Assembly: GCF_008635795.1 (NCBI RefSeq)
Contig: NZ_VWRQ01000015.1
Coordinates: forward strand, 1-64,000
Length of the DNA: 64,000 bases
Source: Paenibacillus tepidiphilus
Lineage (GTDB): Bacteria > Bacillota > Bacilli > Paenibacillales > Paenibacillaceae
Reading direction: 5' to 3'
Shown here one piece after another: positions 41,208 through 50,148 of this stretch (its first letter is position 1; each line of letters starts with the position of its first letter). The notes below the pieces were generated by a model. It saw only the letters and a list, made by a program, of their open reading frames with translations, was not told the origin of the DNA and did no database searches. Position numbers and translations under genes: made by a program.

Positions 41208-41236
41208 TTGACTTTAAAAAGTCCCGCTGGTACACT
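41208..41236 (+). promoter_or_regulatory. purA promoter
   Basis: TTGACT (41208-41213), a 17-nt spacer and TACACT (41231-41236), giving a leader of about 115 nt before purA. Confidence 0.75.
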
Positions 41237-41357
41237 GGTTATTGTGCTTTAGCGGGTTAAACCGCTTAGTGTCCGGAGGGCGGTGTACATAAGAAACCCG
41301 TACAGAGCCCATATTATGAAAAATAATGGTGCTGCCAGCACCTACGGAGGAATGAAC

Positions 41358-42644
41358 ATGTCAACGGTAGTCGTCGTGGGAACACAATGGGGAGACGAAG
41401 GCAAAGGGAAAATCACGGATTTTCTGGCGGAGAGCGCAGATGTGGTCGCCAGATATCAAGGAGGTAACAATGCCGGTCACACGATTCTGATTGACGGAAA
41501 GAAGTTCAAGCTGAGCTTGATTCCATCGGGTGTATTCTATAAAGAGAAGACTTGTGTTATCGGCAACGGGATGGTTATTAATCCGGAAGCCCTGATTCAA
41601 GAAATTAATTATATTCATGAGAACGGCTTTGATACGAAGAATCTGGTGATCAGCGACCGCGCCCATGTCATTATGCCTTATCATATGCTGCTGGATGCGC
41701 TGGAGGAAGACCGCAAGGGACCGAACAAAATTGGTACCACCCGGAAGGGCATCGGCCCGGCATACATGGATAAAGCAGCCCGCAACGGAATCCGCATCGC
41801 CGATCTGATGGACGCCGAGGAGTTCGAGCTGAGACTGCGTCATCTGATGGAAGAGAAGAACCAGGTCATCACGCAGGTATACGGGGCAGAGCCGCTGGAT
41901 GTCGAAGAGATTCTGGTGAAATACCTGGAATATGCGGAGGTCCTTCGAGGCTATGTGACCGATACTTCGGTGGTGCTGAACGATGCCATCGACGCCGACT
42001 CGAAAGTGCTGTTTGAGGGTGCACAAGGCGTCATGCTCGACATCGACCAAGGTACTTATCCGTTCGTAACCTCCTCGAATCCTTCCGCCGGTGGAGTATG
42101 TATCGGCTCCGGCGTGGGTCCTTCGAAGATCAAGCAGGTTATCGGCGTAGCGAAATCTTACACCACCCGTGTCGGCGACGGTCCGTTCCCGACCGAGCTG
42201 AACGATTCGATCGGTGATTACATCCGCGAGACAGGACATGAATATGGTACAGTTACCGGGCGTCCCCGCCGGGTGGGCTGGTTCGACAGTGTTGTGGTGC
42301 GTCATGCGCGCCGTGTCAGCGGAATCACCGGATTGTCGCTGAACTCGCTGGATGTGCTGAGCGGTTTGGAAACGGTAAAGATCTGCACCGGCTACAAGTA
42401 CCGTGGTGAGGTTATCACGCACTATCCGGCCAGTCTCAAGATGCTGGCGGAATGTGAAGCCGTTTATGAGGAGCTTCCGGGCTGGAGCGAGGATATCACC
42501 TCGGCCAAGACACTGGAGGATCTTCCGGCCAACACACGCCGTTATGTAGAGCGTGTTGCCGAACTGACCGGCATTCCTATTGCCATCTTCTCGGTGGGAC
42601 GCAACCGTGAGCAGACCAATCAGGTACTGCCGATTTACGAATAA
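41358..42644 (+). CDS. purA: adenylosuccinate synthetase
   Basis: PurA makes adenylosuccinate from IMP and aspartate with GTP, the first step to AMP. The 428-residue protein from ATG 41358 begins MSTVVVVGTQWGDEGKGKI, with the GTP-binding loop, then GGNNAGHTI, GTTRKGIGPAY and TVTGRPRRVGWFDSVVVRHA. The frame extends to 41283, but CGGAGG lies 7 nt before 41358 and the family begins there. The gene is monocistronic, with its own promoter, probable PurR boxes and terminator. Confidence 0.97.
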   Translation: MSTVVVVGTQWGDEGKGKITDFLAESADVVARYQGGNNAGHTILIDGKKFKLSLIPSGVFYKEKTCVIGNGMVINPEALIQEINYIHENGFDTKNLVISDRAHVIMPYHMLLDALEEDRKGPNKIGTTRKGIGPAYMDKAARNGIRIADLMDAEEFELRLRHLMEEKNQVITQVYGAEPLDVEEILVKYLEYAEVLRGYVTDTSVVLNDAIDADSKVLFEGAQGVMLDIDQGTYPFVTSSNPSAGGVCIGSGVGPSKIKQVIGVAKSYTTRVGDGPFPTELNDSIGDYIRETGHEYGTVTGRPRRVGWFDSVVVRHARRVSGITGLSLNSLDVLSGLETVKICTGYKYRGEVITHYPASLKMLAECEAVYEELPGWSEDITSAKTLEDLPANTRRYVERVAELTGIPIAIFSVGRNREQTNQVLPIYE

Positions 42645-42666
42645 GTAAGAGCATAGTAACGACTTT

Positions 42667-42696
42667 GGAGGGACCCTGGCGGGTCTCTTTTTTTTG
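42667..42696 (+). terminator. purA terminator
   Basis: GAGGGACCC and GGGTCTC arms pair around a TGGC loop, followed by a run of eight T residues. Confidence 0.85.
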
Positions 42697-42891
42697 CAAA
42701 AACTAAATATTTAGAGAATTAAGGGGCTTCGCAAATTTCCTGAACGGGCATCGGGTATATCCTCACTTTATGGGGTGAATTAGGTTTCTCCCGGCGGCTT
42801 CCGGTCAATACTGGAAGAATAGAAGAGTATAAAAGCTCAGGTTATCCAGACAATGGGGAGCCCGCCAAGCAGATGTGAGGGAGAGAACAAA

Positions 42892-43527
42892 ATGAAATTG
42901 CTGAAACGTGCATTGGGAGTAGGGCTGATCGTCGTATTGGCCAGCGCATTATCCATCGGGACTACTGCAATCGTCGTACATACGTACATCCAGTCCGTAC
43001 TGACAGGACTCGGTATTGAGCTGGATACGCCAGAACCCGGAATAGGCGGGCTAATGAAGACCCTAACCGGAATGGGCGGCAGCAGCGTAGTGAAGCAGCA
43101 GGATAATGGGGATGCAGCCGGGCAGGAAGGCGGTTCCGGTTCTGCAGGTCCAGGCAGCGGGCAGCAGGATGGCGAAGAACCGGCAAATGATGAGGTTCCC
43201 GAGGATTCCCTGGCCGTTATGGGGGAGGCAAGCACAGAGGAACAAACCGGGGGAGCGCTTGACCAGCAGCTTGTGATGACACCCGAGGCCATGGGCGAAA
43301 TGAAGGACAGCCTGCCCTCTGAGGAAAAGGCCAGTATTTTTAATATACTGATGAACAAGCTGCCGCAAGAGGAAATGCAGAAGATTTCGACGGCAATGGA
43401 AGACGGATTAACAGAGAGTGAAGTTAAGGAACTGCAGGATATTATTGCTAAGTACGTAGAGCCGGATGAATATGACAGCTTAATGAAAATGCTTACACCG
43501 GACGAAGCTACGAATTCCGGAAATTAA
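42892..43527 (+). CDS. hypothetical membrane-anchored protein
   Basis: I do not recognise this 211-residue protein. It has a basic start and one hydrophobic helix (about 8-30: LGVGLIVVLASALSIGTTAI), then a Gly/Ser/Glu/Gln-rich low-complexity stretch (about 60-110). The acidic helical C-terminus (about 125-200) contains ASIFNILMNKLPQEEMQKIS and MEDGLTESEVKELQDII. The pattern suggests an extracytoplasmic domain on a flexible tether. The ATG at 42892 has GAGGGAGAG upstream. It lies between purA and a wall endopeptidase and ends before a strong terminator. Confidence 0.75.
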   Translation: MKLLKRALGVGLIVVLASALSIGTTAIVVHTYIQSVLTGLGIELDTPEPGIGGLMKTLTGMGGSSVVKQQDNGDAAGQEGGSGSAGPGSGQQDGEEPANDEVPEDSLAVMGEASTEEQTGGALDQQLVMTPEAMGEMKDSLPSEEKASIFNILMNKLPQEEMQKISTAMEDGLTESEVKELQDIIAKYVEPDEYDSLMKMLTPDEATNSGN

Positions 43528-43578
43528 AAATTGTCACTTTTTGGACACACCGGACCTGTTTAAACCTTATATTTACGC

Positions 43579-43607
43579 ATAAAACCCGCGATTATCGCGG
43601 GTTTTGT
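43579..43607 (+). terminator. terminator after the hypothetical gene
   Basis: AAAACCCGCG and CGCGGGTTTT form a perfect 10-bp stem with an ATTAT loop. The 3' arm supplies the T run. Confidence 0.9.
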
Positions 43608-43678
43608 CATGAGAACAAAGTTGAAATATTTCAGGAGGCTATGGTACAGTAAAAAAGGACTGCAAGGGGTTAATTTTT

Positions 43679-43695
43679 TGTAACCTTTTTGAAAT
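43679..43695 (+). promoter_or_regulatory. possible WalR box
   Basis: TGTAAC, five bases, then TGAAAT matches the WalR consensus TGTWAH-N5-TGTWAH in 11 of 12 positions. It lies 143 nt before the M23 endopeptidase start. WalR directly activates wall hydrolase genes in Bacillus, and walR is the next gene downstream. Confidence 0.45.
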
Positions 43696-43837
43696 CAAAA
43701 ATTTATAAATCCCGGGCAGAGCTTTAACTGACGCAAATCCTATAAATAGACGCAGCAATTATATATATAAGGGGTCGTACAACAAGCATGGACGTCTTGT
43801 AACGGACTGAAGGGGACGGACTGAAAGGGAGAGTTTC

Positions 43838-45370
43838 ATGAAAGGATTTAAGTTTATGCGCCGGGCGGGGAAACTGCGGGAATCCGCAGGGTTCGGTGCA
43901 GAAGACCGGCAGGATGCCGGTGCTCCAGAGCAAACTCATGTCTTCGTTCAAGAAACCAAACGCCGGAAATTGCGGCGCTCCTGGATTCTCGGCTCTGCCG
44001 GCCTGGTGCTGGTAACCGCGTTCTTGATTGGGGCAGAGCAGAAGTATGTGACTGCCAATACGGAGACCTATTACAAAGTGCTGGTCAAGGGCCAGGAAGT
44101 CGGCAAGATTTATGATGAGGCGGAATTGGACAAGCTGTTCGAAAGCAAACGTGAGGAATATCAGCTTAAATATCCGGAGTCGGTCATGGTATTGCAAACA
44201 CAAGGCATCACGACAGAGCAGGAGCAGGCCTTCAAGCCGGAGGTTGATGCGGAGGCCACGCTGGAGAAGCTGGACGGCATGCTGAAGGCCTATGCGCTTG
44301 GTGTGCAGCTGACGGTGGACGGTGAAGCGCTCGGCATTGTCAAGGATCAGGAGACGGCAAATGCGGTGCTGGAAGCGGTCAAGCAGCATTACGCGCCGCA
44401 GGCTGCTGCCGCCACCGGTTCCAAGCTGATGAGGACAGCGGCAACGACCAAAGCCGTGGCTGCCGATGCGGACAAGCTGGAGTCGGCTGAAATTCGTGAA
44501 GAGGTATCCATTGTTCCGGTCAAAGCAGACCCGAACAAGGTGCTGACAGTGGAGGATGCCGTTAAGGTGCTGACGGAAGGTGATGAAGAACCGCTGGTCT
44601 ATGCTGTACAGGAAGGCGACACGGTCTCTGCCATTGCCCAGCGTTACGGCATAACCCAGGCTGACATTTTCCGCAATAATCCGGCCGTCAAGGAGTTAAC
44701 TCTGCAGATCGGGGATGAGCTGCAGCTGACCGTGCCGCAGCCGGACCTGACGGTGGTGACCGTAGAGCAGGTGACAGAGCAGGTCGTGACCGAACCGGAG
44801 GTTGAAATCCGCAAGAGCGATCAGCTGGCTGCCGGCAAACGCAAGGTCGTGCGTCCGGGCCAGACGGGGCTTAAGGAAATGCAGTACCGGGTCACTAAAG
44901 AGAACGGCATCGTTGTGAAGGAAGAATGGCTGGGCCAGACGGTGCTGAAGGCGTCGCTGCCTGAAGTCGTGTACAGCGGCACCAAGGTCGTTGGCGAAGG
45001 CACCGGCAGGTTCGCTTGGCCGGTCAGCGGCGCGACGATCTCCAGCAGCTTCGGTGAACGGTGGGGCCGTGCCCATAAAGGCGTGGATCTGGTCTCGGGT
45101 AACCGGACGATCAAGGCTGCGGACGCCGGCGTGGTCACCTTTGCCGGAACACAAAGCGGTTATGGCAATGTGGTCATTGTAAATCATAGGAACGGTTATG
45201 TGACCTACTATGGTCACTTGAGAAGCATATCAGTGTCTGTCGGCCAGAGGCTGTCGCAAGGCAGCAAGATCGGCATTATGGGCAACACCGGCCGCTCGAC
45301 AGGGACTCATCTGCATTTTGAAATCCGTAAGAACGGCACAGCCGTTAACCCGATGAAGTATCTGAAATAA
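43838..45370 (+). CDS. LysM/G5/M23 peptidoglycan DD-endopeptidase
   Basis: The 510-residue protein has a cytoplasmic basic start, a single membrane helix (about 48-66), a long linker, and a LysM domain (about 249-295: YAVQEGDTVSAIAQRYGIT). A G5-like domain follows (about 300-380), then a C-terminal M23 (LytM) peptidase (about 388-508) with zinc ligands in HKGVDL and THLHFEIR and the SSFGERWGRAHKG entry. All catalytic histidines appear present, so it should be an active wall endopeptidase. It is encoded just before walR, with a WalR-like box upstream. Confidence 0.93.
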   Translation: MKGFKFMRRAGKLRESAGFGAEDRQDAGAPEQTHVFVQETKRRKLRRSWILGSAGLVLVTAFLIGAEQKYVTANTETYYKVLVKGQEVGKIYDEAELDKLFESKREEYQLKYPESVMVLQTQGITTEQEQAFKPEVDAEATLEKLDGMLKAYALGVQLTVDGEALGIVKDQETANAVLEAVKQHYAPQAAAATGSKLMRTAATTKAVAADADKLESAEIREEVSIVPVKADPNKVLTVEDAVKVLTEGDEEPLVYAVQEGDTVSAIAQRYGITQADIFRNNPAVKELTLQIGDELQLTVPQPDLTVVTVEQVTEQVVTEPEVEIRKSDQLAAGKRKVVRPGQTGLKEMQYRVTKENGIVVKEEWLGQTVLKASLPEVVYSGTKVVGEGTGRFAWPVSGATISSSFGERWGRAHKGVDLVSGNRTIKAADAGVVTFAGTQSGYGNVVIVNHRNGYVTYYGHLRSISVSVGQRLSQGSKIGIMGNTGRSTGTHLHFEIRKNGTAVNPMKYLK

Positions 45371-45387
45371 TCCAATATTTCTTTCAG

Positions 45388-45420
45388 CCGCCCGGAATTT
45401 CCGGGCGGTTCGTTTGTTTC
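45388..45420 (+). terminator. terminator of the M23 gene
   Basis: CCGCCCGGA and TCCGGGCGG form a perfect 9-bp stem with an ATT loop, followed by a T-rich tail (TCGTTTGTTT). Confidence 0.85.
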
Positions 45421-45498
45421 ATAGGATGTGGCGCCAAGGCAGGTATGTTAGAATAAAGGGAAAGGGTATAACAACGCTTAGAAAGGTGAAGCTGAGCC

Positions 45499-46233
45499 AT
45501 GCAGATGGGTACGATCCTGGTAGTAGACGATGAGCAGCCTATTGCCGATATCTTAAAGTTTAATCTGGAGAAGGAAGGCTATGAGGTCATTTGCGCATTT
45601 GACGGCAACAGTGCGGTCGATCTGGCCCTGTCCAAGCGGCCTGATCTGATGCTGCTCGATCTGATGCTGCCGGGCAAGGACGGGATGGATGTATGCCGTG
45701 AGGTGCGCTCCGCGCATCTGGATATTCCGATCATCATGCTCACGGCCAAGGACGGCGAGATCGACAAGGTGCTCGGGCTGGAGCTGGGTGCGGATGATTA
45801 TGTGACCAAGCCCTTCAGCACGCGCGAGCTGCTGGCCAGAGTCAAGGCCCAGATGCGCCGCCAGCAGAAGCCTGCGCAAGCCGAGACCTTCAGCGAACGT
45901 CCGGAGACGAAGCAGGGAGTGTATCACTTCGGGCTGTTTATTGATACCGATATGTATATGGTGTATAAAGACGGCGAGCCGCTGGATTTGACCCATCGTG
46001 AATATGAACTGCTCTATTATATGGTCCGCCACGCCGGCAAGGTTATGACGCGCGAGCATCTGCTGCAGGCAGTGTGGGGCTTCGAATATTTCGGCGATGT
46101 GAGGACGGTGGATGTGACCATCCGCCGGCTGAGGGAGAAGATTGAAGAGAATCCGAGCAAGCCTGAATACATCTTTACCCGGCGGGGCCTCGGATATTTA
46201 ATGCACAGCCCGAAAAGCGGGGGCATGGGATGA
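45499..46233 (+). CDS. walR: response regulator WalR (YycF)
   Basis: WalR is the essential OmpR-type regulator of cell-wall metabolism. The 244-residue protein has a receiver domain with the acidic pair VVDDEQP, phospho-acceptor Asp54 (LLDLMLPGKDG), and the Lys of YVTKPFSTRELLARV. The winged-helix DNA-binding domain has LTHREYELL and RTVDVTIRRLREKIE. AAAGGTGA precedes the ATG. It overlaps walK by four bases and heads walRKHIJ. Confidence 0.97.
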   Translation: MQMGTILVVDDEQPIADILKFNLEKEGYEVICAFDGNSAVDLALSKRPDLMLLDLMLPGKDGMDVCREVRSAHLDIPIIMLTAKDGEIDKVLGLELGADDYVTKPFSTRELLARVKAQMRRQQKPAQAETFSERPETKQGVYHFGLFIDTDMYMVYKDGEPLDLTHREYELLYYMVRHAGKVMTREHLLQAVWGFEYFGDVRTVDVTIRRLREKIEENPSKPEYIFTRRGLGYLMHSPKSGGMG

Positions 46234-48062
46234 AGGGGCTGTCCTTTTTCCGGACGATACAAGCCAGACTGATTATGATTTATGTACTGCTCATTCTGAT
46301 TGCCATGCAGCTCATCGGCGTCTACTTCGTCAGCTCGATGAAGAACTCGCTGACCGATAATTTCACCAAGGATTTGAAGGCCCGGGCGGAAATGCTCTCG
46401 ATTCTGACTGCGGATAAATTCGGCAGCGAAGCCGGAACCTCCGATGAAGAAGGCGTAGTAGAGAGTCTGCGCGGCATGGTCAATAACCTGTATATCAGCG
46501 GTGCGGAAATTCAGGTGCTGGATGCGAGCGGCAAGATTATCACCACCTCCGTCGCTTCCCGCAACGATATCATCGGGCAGCGGAACACGCAGACGGTGGT
46601 CAACCGCGCACTGCAGGGCATCAGCGACAATGAAGAATACATCATTGCCGATGACAATGTGCGGAAGAAGGTAGTCGCCAAGCCGGTGCTATCCGGCGAC
46701 AAGGTTGTCGGTGCGATCTATATCGCAGCGGATATGAAGGATTTATATGCAACCATCAGCCGGATCAACAATGTTTTTCTCTCCGGCCTGCTGCTGGCCC
46801 TGGCCCTGACTGCGGTGCTGGGCGTTATTCTGGCCCATACCATCACGCATCCGATCAAGGAGATGACCCGCCATGCCACAGCGGTGGCCGAGGGGCGCTT
46901 CAACCGCAAGATGCCGGTATTCGGCAACGATGAGATCGGGCAGCTGAGCCAGGCGTTCAACTATATGACGGGACGGCTGCATGAGGCGCTCTCACAGAAT
47001 GAAGAGGAGAAAGAGAAGCTGGCCTCGATTCTGGCAAATATGAGCGACGGCGTAGTGGCTACGGATGAGAACGGCAGGGTTATCCTGATGAATACCAGGG
47101 CCGCACATATGCTTGGCTCCTCAGATCCGCTGCCCGAAGGGGCGCCACTGGACGAGCTGCTGGGACTTGACCATGAGCAGTCCGGTTCTCTGGCCCAGGG
47201 GAATGCCCAGTCGGCCATGCTGCGGTTATCGCCGATGGACGGCGAGGAAGCGAAGATCGTGCGGGTAACCTTCACGCCGATCCACCGCCGCGAAGGCCGC
47301 GGCATCGCCGGAACCATTGCCGTGCTGCAGGATGTTACCGAGCAGGAGAACCTGGAGGAATCCCGGCGCGAGTTCGTGGCGAACGTCTCCCATGAGCTGC
47401 GGACGCCGCTCACTACCATCAAGAGCTATGCCGAGGCGCTCGATGACGGAGCGCTGGAGGACCCGCAGCTGGCGGTACGGTTCGTCGGCGTCATCCGCAA
47501 TGAGACCGAGCGGATGATCCGCCTGGTTACCGATCTACTGCATCTCTCACGGCTGGATTCAAAGGAATCCAGCCTGCGCATCCAGCAGACCGATATTTTT
47601 GAGATGCTGGACGATGTAGCCGACCGCTTCTCCTTTCAGCTGCGCCAGAAGCGGATTCATATCAATACCAAGGTGCGTAAAGAGGTCGCGTCGGCGTGGC
47701 TGGACCGCGACCAGATCGATCAGGTGCTGGGCAATCTGGTCTCCAATGCCCTGAAATATACGTCAGAGGGCGGAAGCATTGAGCTCGAGGCGCGGAAGAA
47801 CGATGAGGGAATGCTGGCCATTTCGGTACGCGACTCCGGAATCGGGATTCCGAAGAAGGATATCGAACGGATATTTGAGCGTTTCTACCGGGTAGACAAG
47901 GCGCGCTCCCGCAACATGGGGGGAACCGGTCTAGGGCTGTCCATTGCCCGGGAAATTGTCAAAGCGCATGGCGGCTCCATTTCCCTGCAATCCGAGCTGA
48001 ATGAGGGCTCACTGGTCACCTTTACATTGCCGCTTTTGCAGCAAGGGAGGAGTGAGCTGTGA
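46230..48062 (+). CDS. walK: sensor histidine kinase WalK (YycG)
   Basis: WalK phosphorylates WalR in response to wall and membrane signals at the septum. The 610-residue protein has two membrane helices (about 12-33 and 180-202) around an extracytoplasmic PAS-like domain. These are followed by HAMP (HPIKEMTRHATAVAEGRF), a cytoplasmic PAS, HisKA with His388 in NVSHELRTPL, and the ATPase motifs NALKYT, DSGIGIPKKD and GGTGLGLSIA. The architecture matches Bacillus YycG. Both ends overlap neighbouring genes by four bases. Confidence 0.97.
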   Translation: MKGLSFFRTIQARLIMIYVLLILIAMQLIGVYFVSSMKNSLTDNFTKDLKARAEMLSILTADKFGSEAGTSDEEGVVESLRGMVNNLYISGAEIQVLDASGKIITTSVASRNDIIGQRNTQTVVNRALQGISDNEEYIIADDNVRKKVVAKPVLSGDKVVGAIYIAADMKDLYATISRINNVFLSGLLLALALTAVLGVILAHTITHPIKEMTRHATAVAEGRFNRKMPVFGNDEIGQLSQAFNYMTGRLHEALSQNEEEKEKLASILANMSDGVVATDENGRVILMNTRAAHMLGSSDPLPEGAPLDELLGLDHEQSGSLAQGNAQSAMLRLSPMDGEEAKIVRVTFTPIHRREGRGIAGTIAVLQDVTEQENLEESRREFVANVSHELRTPLTTIKSYAEALDDGALEDPQLAVRFVGVIRNETERMIRLVTDLLHLSRLDSKESSLRIQQTDIFEMLDDVADRFSFQLRQKRIHINTKVRKEVASAWLDRDQIDQVLGNLVSNALKYTSEGGSIELEARKNDEGMLAISVRDSGIGIPKKDIERIFERFYRVDKARSRNMGGTGLGLSIAREIVKAHGGSISLQSELNEGSLVTFTLPLLQQGRSEL

Positions 48063-49333
48063 AGGAGAAAATCAAATCATGGCTGCTTGCTCTGCTGGTA
48101 TTCGGCAGTCTCGTCGAGAGCTATTACCTGATCTACCGGCTGCCGGGCAGTGATTCGGCGGTGATGTCGGAAAGCCTGTACGTCAAGACAGACAACATGG
48201 GACCCAAGCAGAATGTGGAGAACCTGCTGTATCCGGAGCGGATGGTGATTCATATGGGCGGGGACCGGCATACTTTATTCTACCCGGGCTCGGCCTTTTA
48301 TGACCTGATTCTGAACCGTATCAAGGGGCGGGGCTTTGAAAGCTTCCAGCGCCGTTCGGTGCAGGATTTCGACTGGAACAAGATCCGCAGGGAAAATTCC
48401 GGCATCGAGCTGTCATTTGGCGAGGGTATACCGGTTACACTGCTGCAGCGGGTGATGCAGTTGTCTCCCGATTCGCTGTTTGAAGGCGAGAGCATTAACC
48501 GGATCTGGATTTATAACGGCAAGAACGACTCCAAAGCCCATGCCGTATTCTTCAGCACCCGGGGCGATATCGTGTACGAAGCGGCCAAGGCGGATCTCAC
48601 GGTCCAGGACGTGCAGCAGCATGTGGACTTCGGGCAGAATCTGACCCCTTACAGCGTGGTCAACAATAATTATTATATTCCGGAGATTCCATTGCAGCTT
48701 CTCGAAGTTGAGCTGCCGATAGGCATGTACACTATTGAGCAAATGCAGAGCAATTTGTTCTTCGACGCCGGCAGTACCCGGTATATCCCGGAGAAGGACG
48801 GTTCAAAAATCTATACCGACAGCAAGCGCAGCCTTCAGGTGGACGAGCAGAACTGGATGAACTACAGCGATCCGGCGGCTCTTCCGGCCGGGGAGAGCAC
48901 CCCGGCAACCGATGCGCTGGAGGCGGTTGATTTCGTCAACGAGCATGGCGGCTGGAACGGAGAGTACCGGCTGGCAACGGCGGAGGAAGACCGGCAGGAT
49001 CGCAGTGTAGCCTTCCAGCAGTATTACGGCTCCTACCCCATTATGAGCGAGCCGGGCCTGCGTTACGGAGTCATTCACCTTGAGCTGCAGCAGGGGACCG
49101 TTTCTTCTTATGAACGTTCGCTGATCTATATGGAAGAGGACAAAGCGGTAAAGACGATTGTAGAGTTACCCGGTGGTGAGGAGCTGCGCACCAAGATTAG
49201 CGAGCTGAAGCTGGCGCTGCCCATCAAGGATCTGACGCCCGCCTATTTGCCGGGTCAAAAAGAAGACAGGCTGCATCTGGTTCCGGTGTGGCAGATTACG
49301 CTGAGCGACGGCAGTGTCATTGTACTGAATTAA
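48059..49333 (+). CDS. walH: WalK regulator WalH (YycH)
   Basis: WalH is a membrane-anchored accessory protein that, with WalI, modulates WalK. The 424-residue product has one N-terminal helix (about 7-25) and a large extracytoplasmic part with the family-typical SESLYVKTDN, MVIHMGG and YSVVNNNYYIPE segments. The start is GTG, overlapping the walK stop (GTGA). It matches the family in size and position. Confidence 0.92.
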   Translation: MKEKIKSWLLALLVFGSLVESYYLIYRLPGSDSAVMSESLYVKTDNMGPKQNVENLLYPERMVIHMGGDRHTLFYPGSAFYDLILNRIKGRGFESFQRRSVQDFDWNKIRRENSGIELSFGEGIPVTLLQRVMQLSPDSLFEGESINRIWIYNGKNDSKAHAVFFSTRGDIVYEAAKADLTVQDVQQHVDFGQNLTPYSVVNNNYYIPEIPLQLLEVELPIGMYTIEQMQSNLFFDAGSTRYIPEKDGSKIYTDSKRSLQVDEQNWMNYSDPAALPAGESTPATDALEAVDFVNEHGGWNGEYRLATAEEDRQDRSVAFQQYYGSYPIMSEPGLRYGVIHLELQQGTVSSYERSLIYMEEDKAVKTIVELPGGEELRTKISELKLALPIKDLTPAYLPGQKEDRLHLVPVWQITLSDGSVIVLN

Positions 49334-49387
49334 CACTAAAGCCGCGGTTAACGAAGAGTTTAATATTCTCACGGAGGAGGGTTGGCA

Positions 49388-50131
49388 ATGGACTGGGGAA
49401 GAGCGAAAAGTGTGCTGATCTATGCATTTCTGGTGCTGAATTTGCTGCTGTGCTATCAGCTGTGGCTCGACTTGCGCGATCAGGCCAGCGCCAACCTGGA
49501 CTTCACCTCCCTGTCGGAAGAAACAAAGGCCGTGATGGAACAGAAGGGGATTCGGGTTGTGTGCCCGATACCTGCTATGACACCGCAGTTGCCTCCGATC
49601 ACCTACCGTTATTCCGGCGAGGAGCAAACTGCACCGCCGGTAGCGCTCAAGGAGCCGGTGGACAGTGCGCTGATCTATTCTTCGTTCACCGAACTCGGCA
49701 AGCTGCTGGAGCCGGAGATTCCGGATATCGCCAGCTACCGCTTCTATCAGAATGAGAGTGAGCCCGGCAAACATGTGCTGCACCCGCTGGTGGACAATCA
49801 GTGGCCCTTGTTCAGGGTGAGATTGGAGCTGATTAACAGCGACCAGAAGATTGTTGCTTACCGCCAGCCGCAGCTGCAAATCGGGCCGACCGCAAGCGGA
49901 GATGACATACAGAAGGTGCTGCCCGCATCCCAGGCGCTGAGCAGCCTGATCGAGAAATCGTTCCCGGCGGATGCAGTGGTCAATGAGATTGAACTGGGAT
50001 ATTACGGGGAATTGTTTAACTCCGAAAGTCAGGTGGCGTCGCCGATGTGGCGGTTTATGCTGCAGGATGGCAGCGCCTATTATGTGGATGCCATTACTGC
50101 GGACATCATTAGTCCCAAGACAACAGAGTAG
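49388..50131 (+). CDS. walI: WalK regulator WalI (YycI)
   Basis: The 247-residue protein begins MDWGRAKSVLIYAFLVLNLL, a typical YycI start with a membrane helix, followed by an extracytoplasmic YycI domain ending in MWRFMLQDGSAYYVDAITAD. It acts with WalH on WalK. ATG 49388 is preferred; an in-frame TTG six bases earlier lies closer to the GGAGGAGGG site. walJ begins 17 nt after its stop. Confidence 0.92.
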   Translation: MDWGRAKSVLIYAFLVLNLLLCYQLWLDLRDQASANLDFTSLSEETKAVMEQKGIRVVCPIPAMTPQLPPITYRYSGEEQTAPPVALKEPVDSALIYSSFTELGKLLEPEIPDIASYRFYQNESEPGKHVLHPLVDNQWPLFRVRLELINSDQKIVAYRQPQLQIGPTASGDDIQKVLPASQALSSLIEKSFPADAVVNEIELGYYGELFNSESQVASPMWRFMLQDGSAYYVDAITADIISPKTTE

Positions 50132-50148
50132 AGGGAGCAGGAGAGGAA

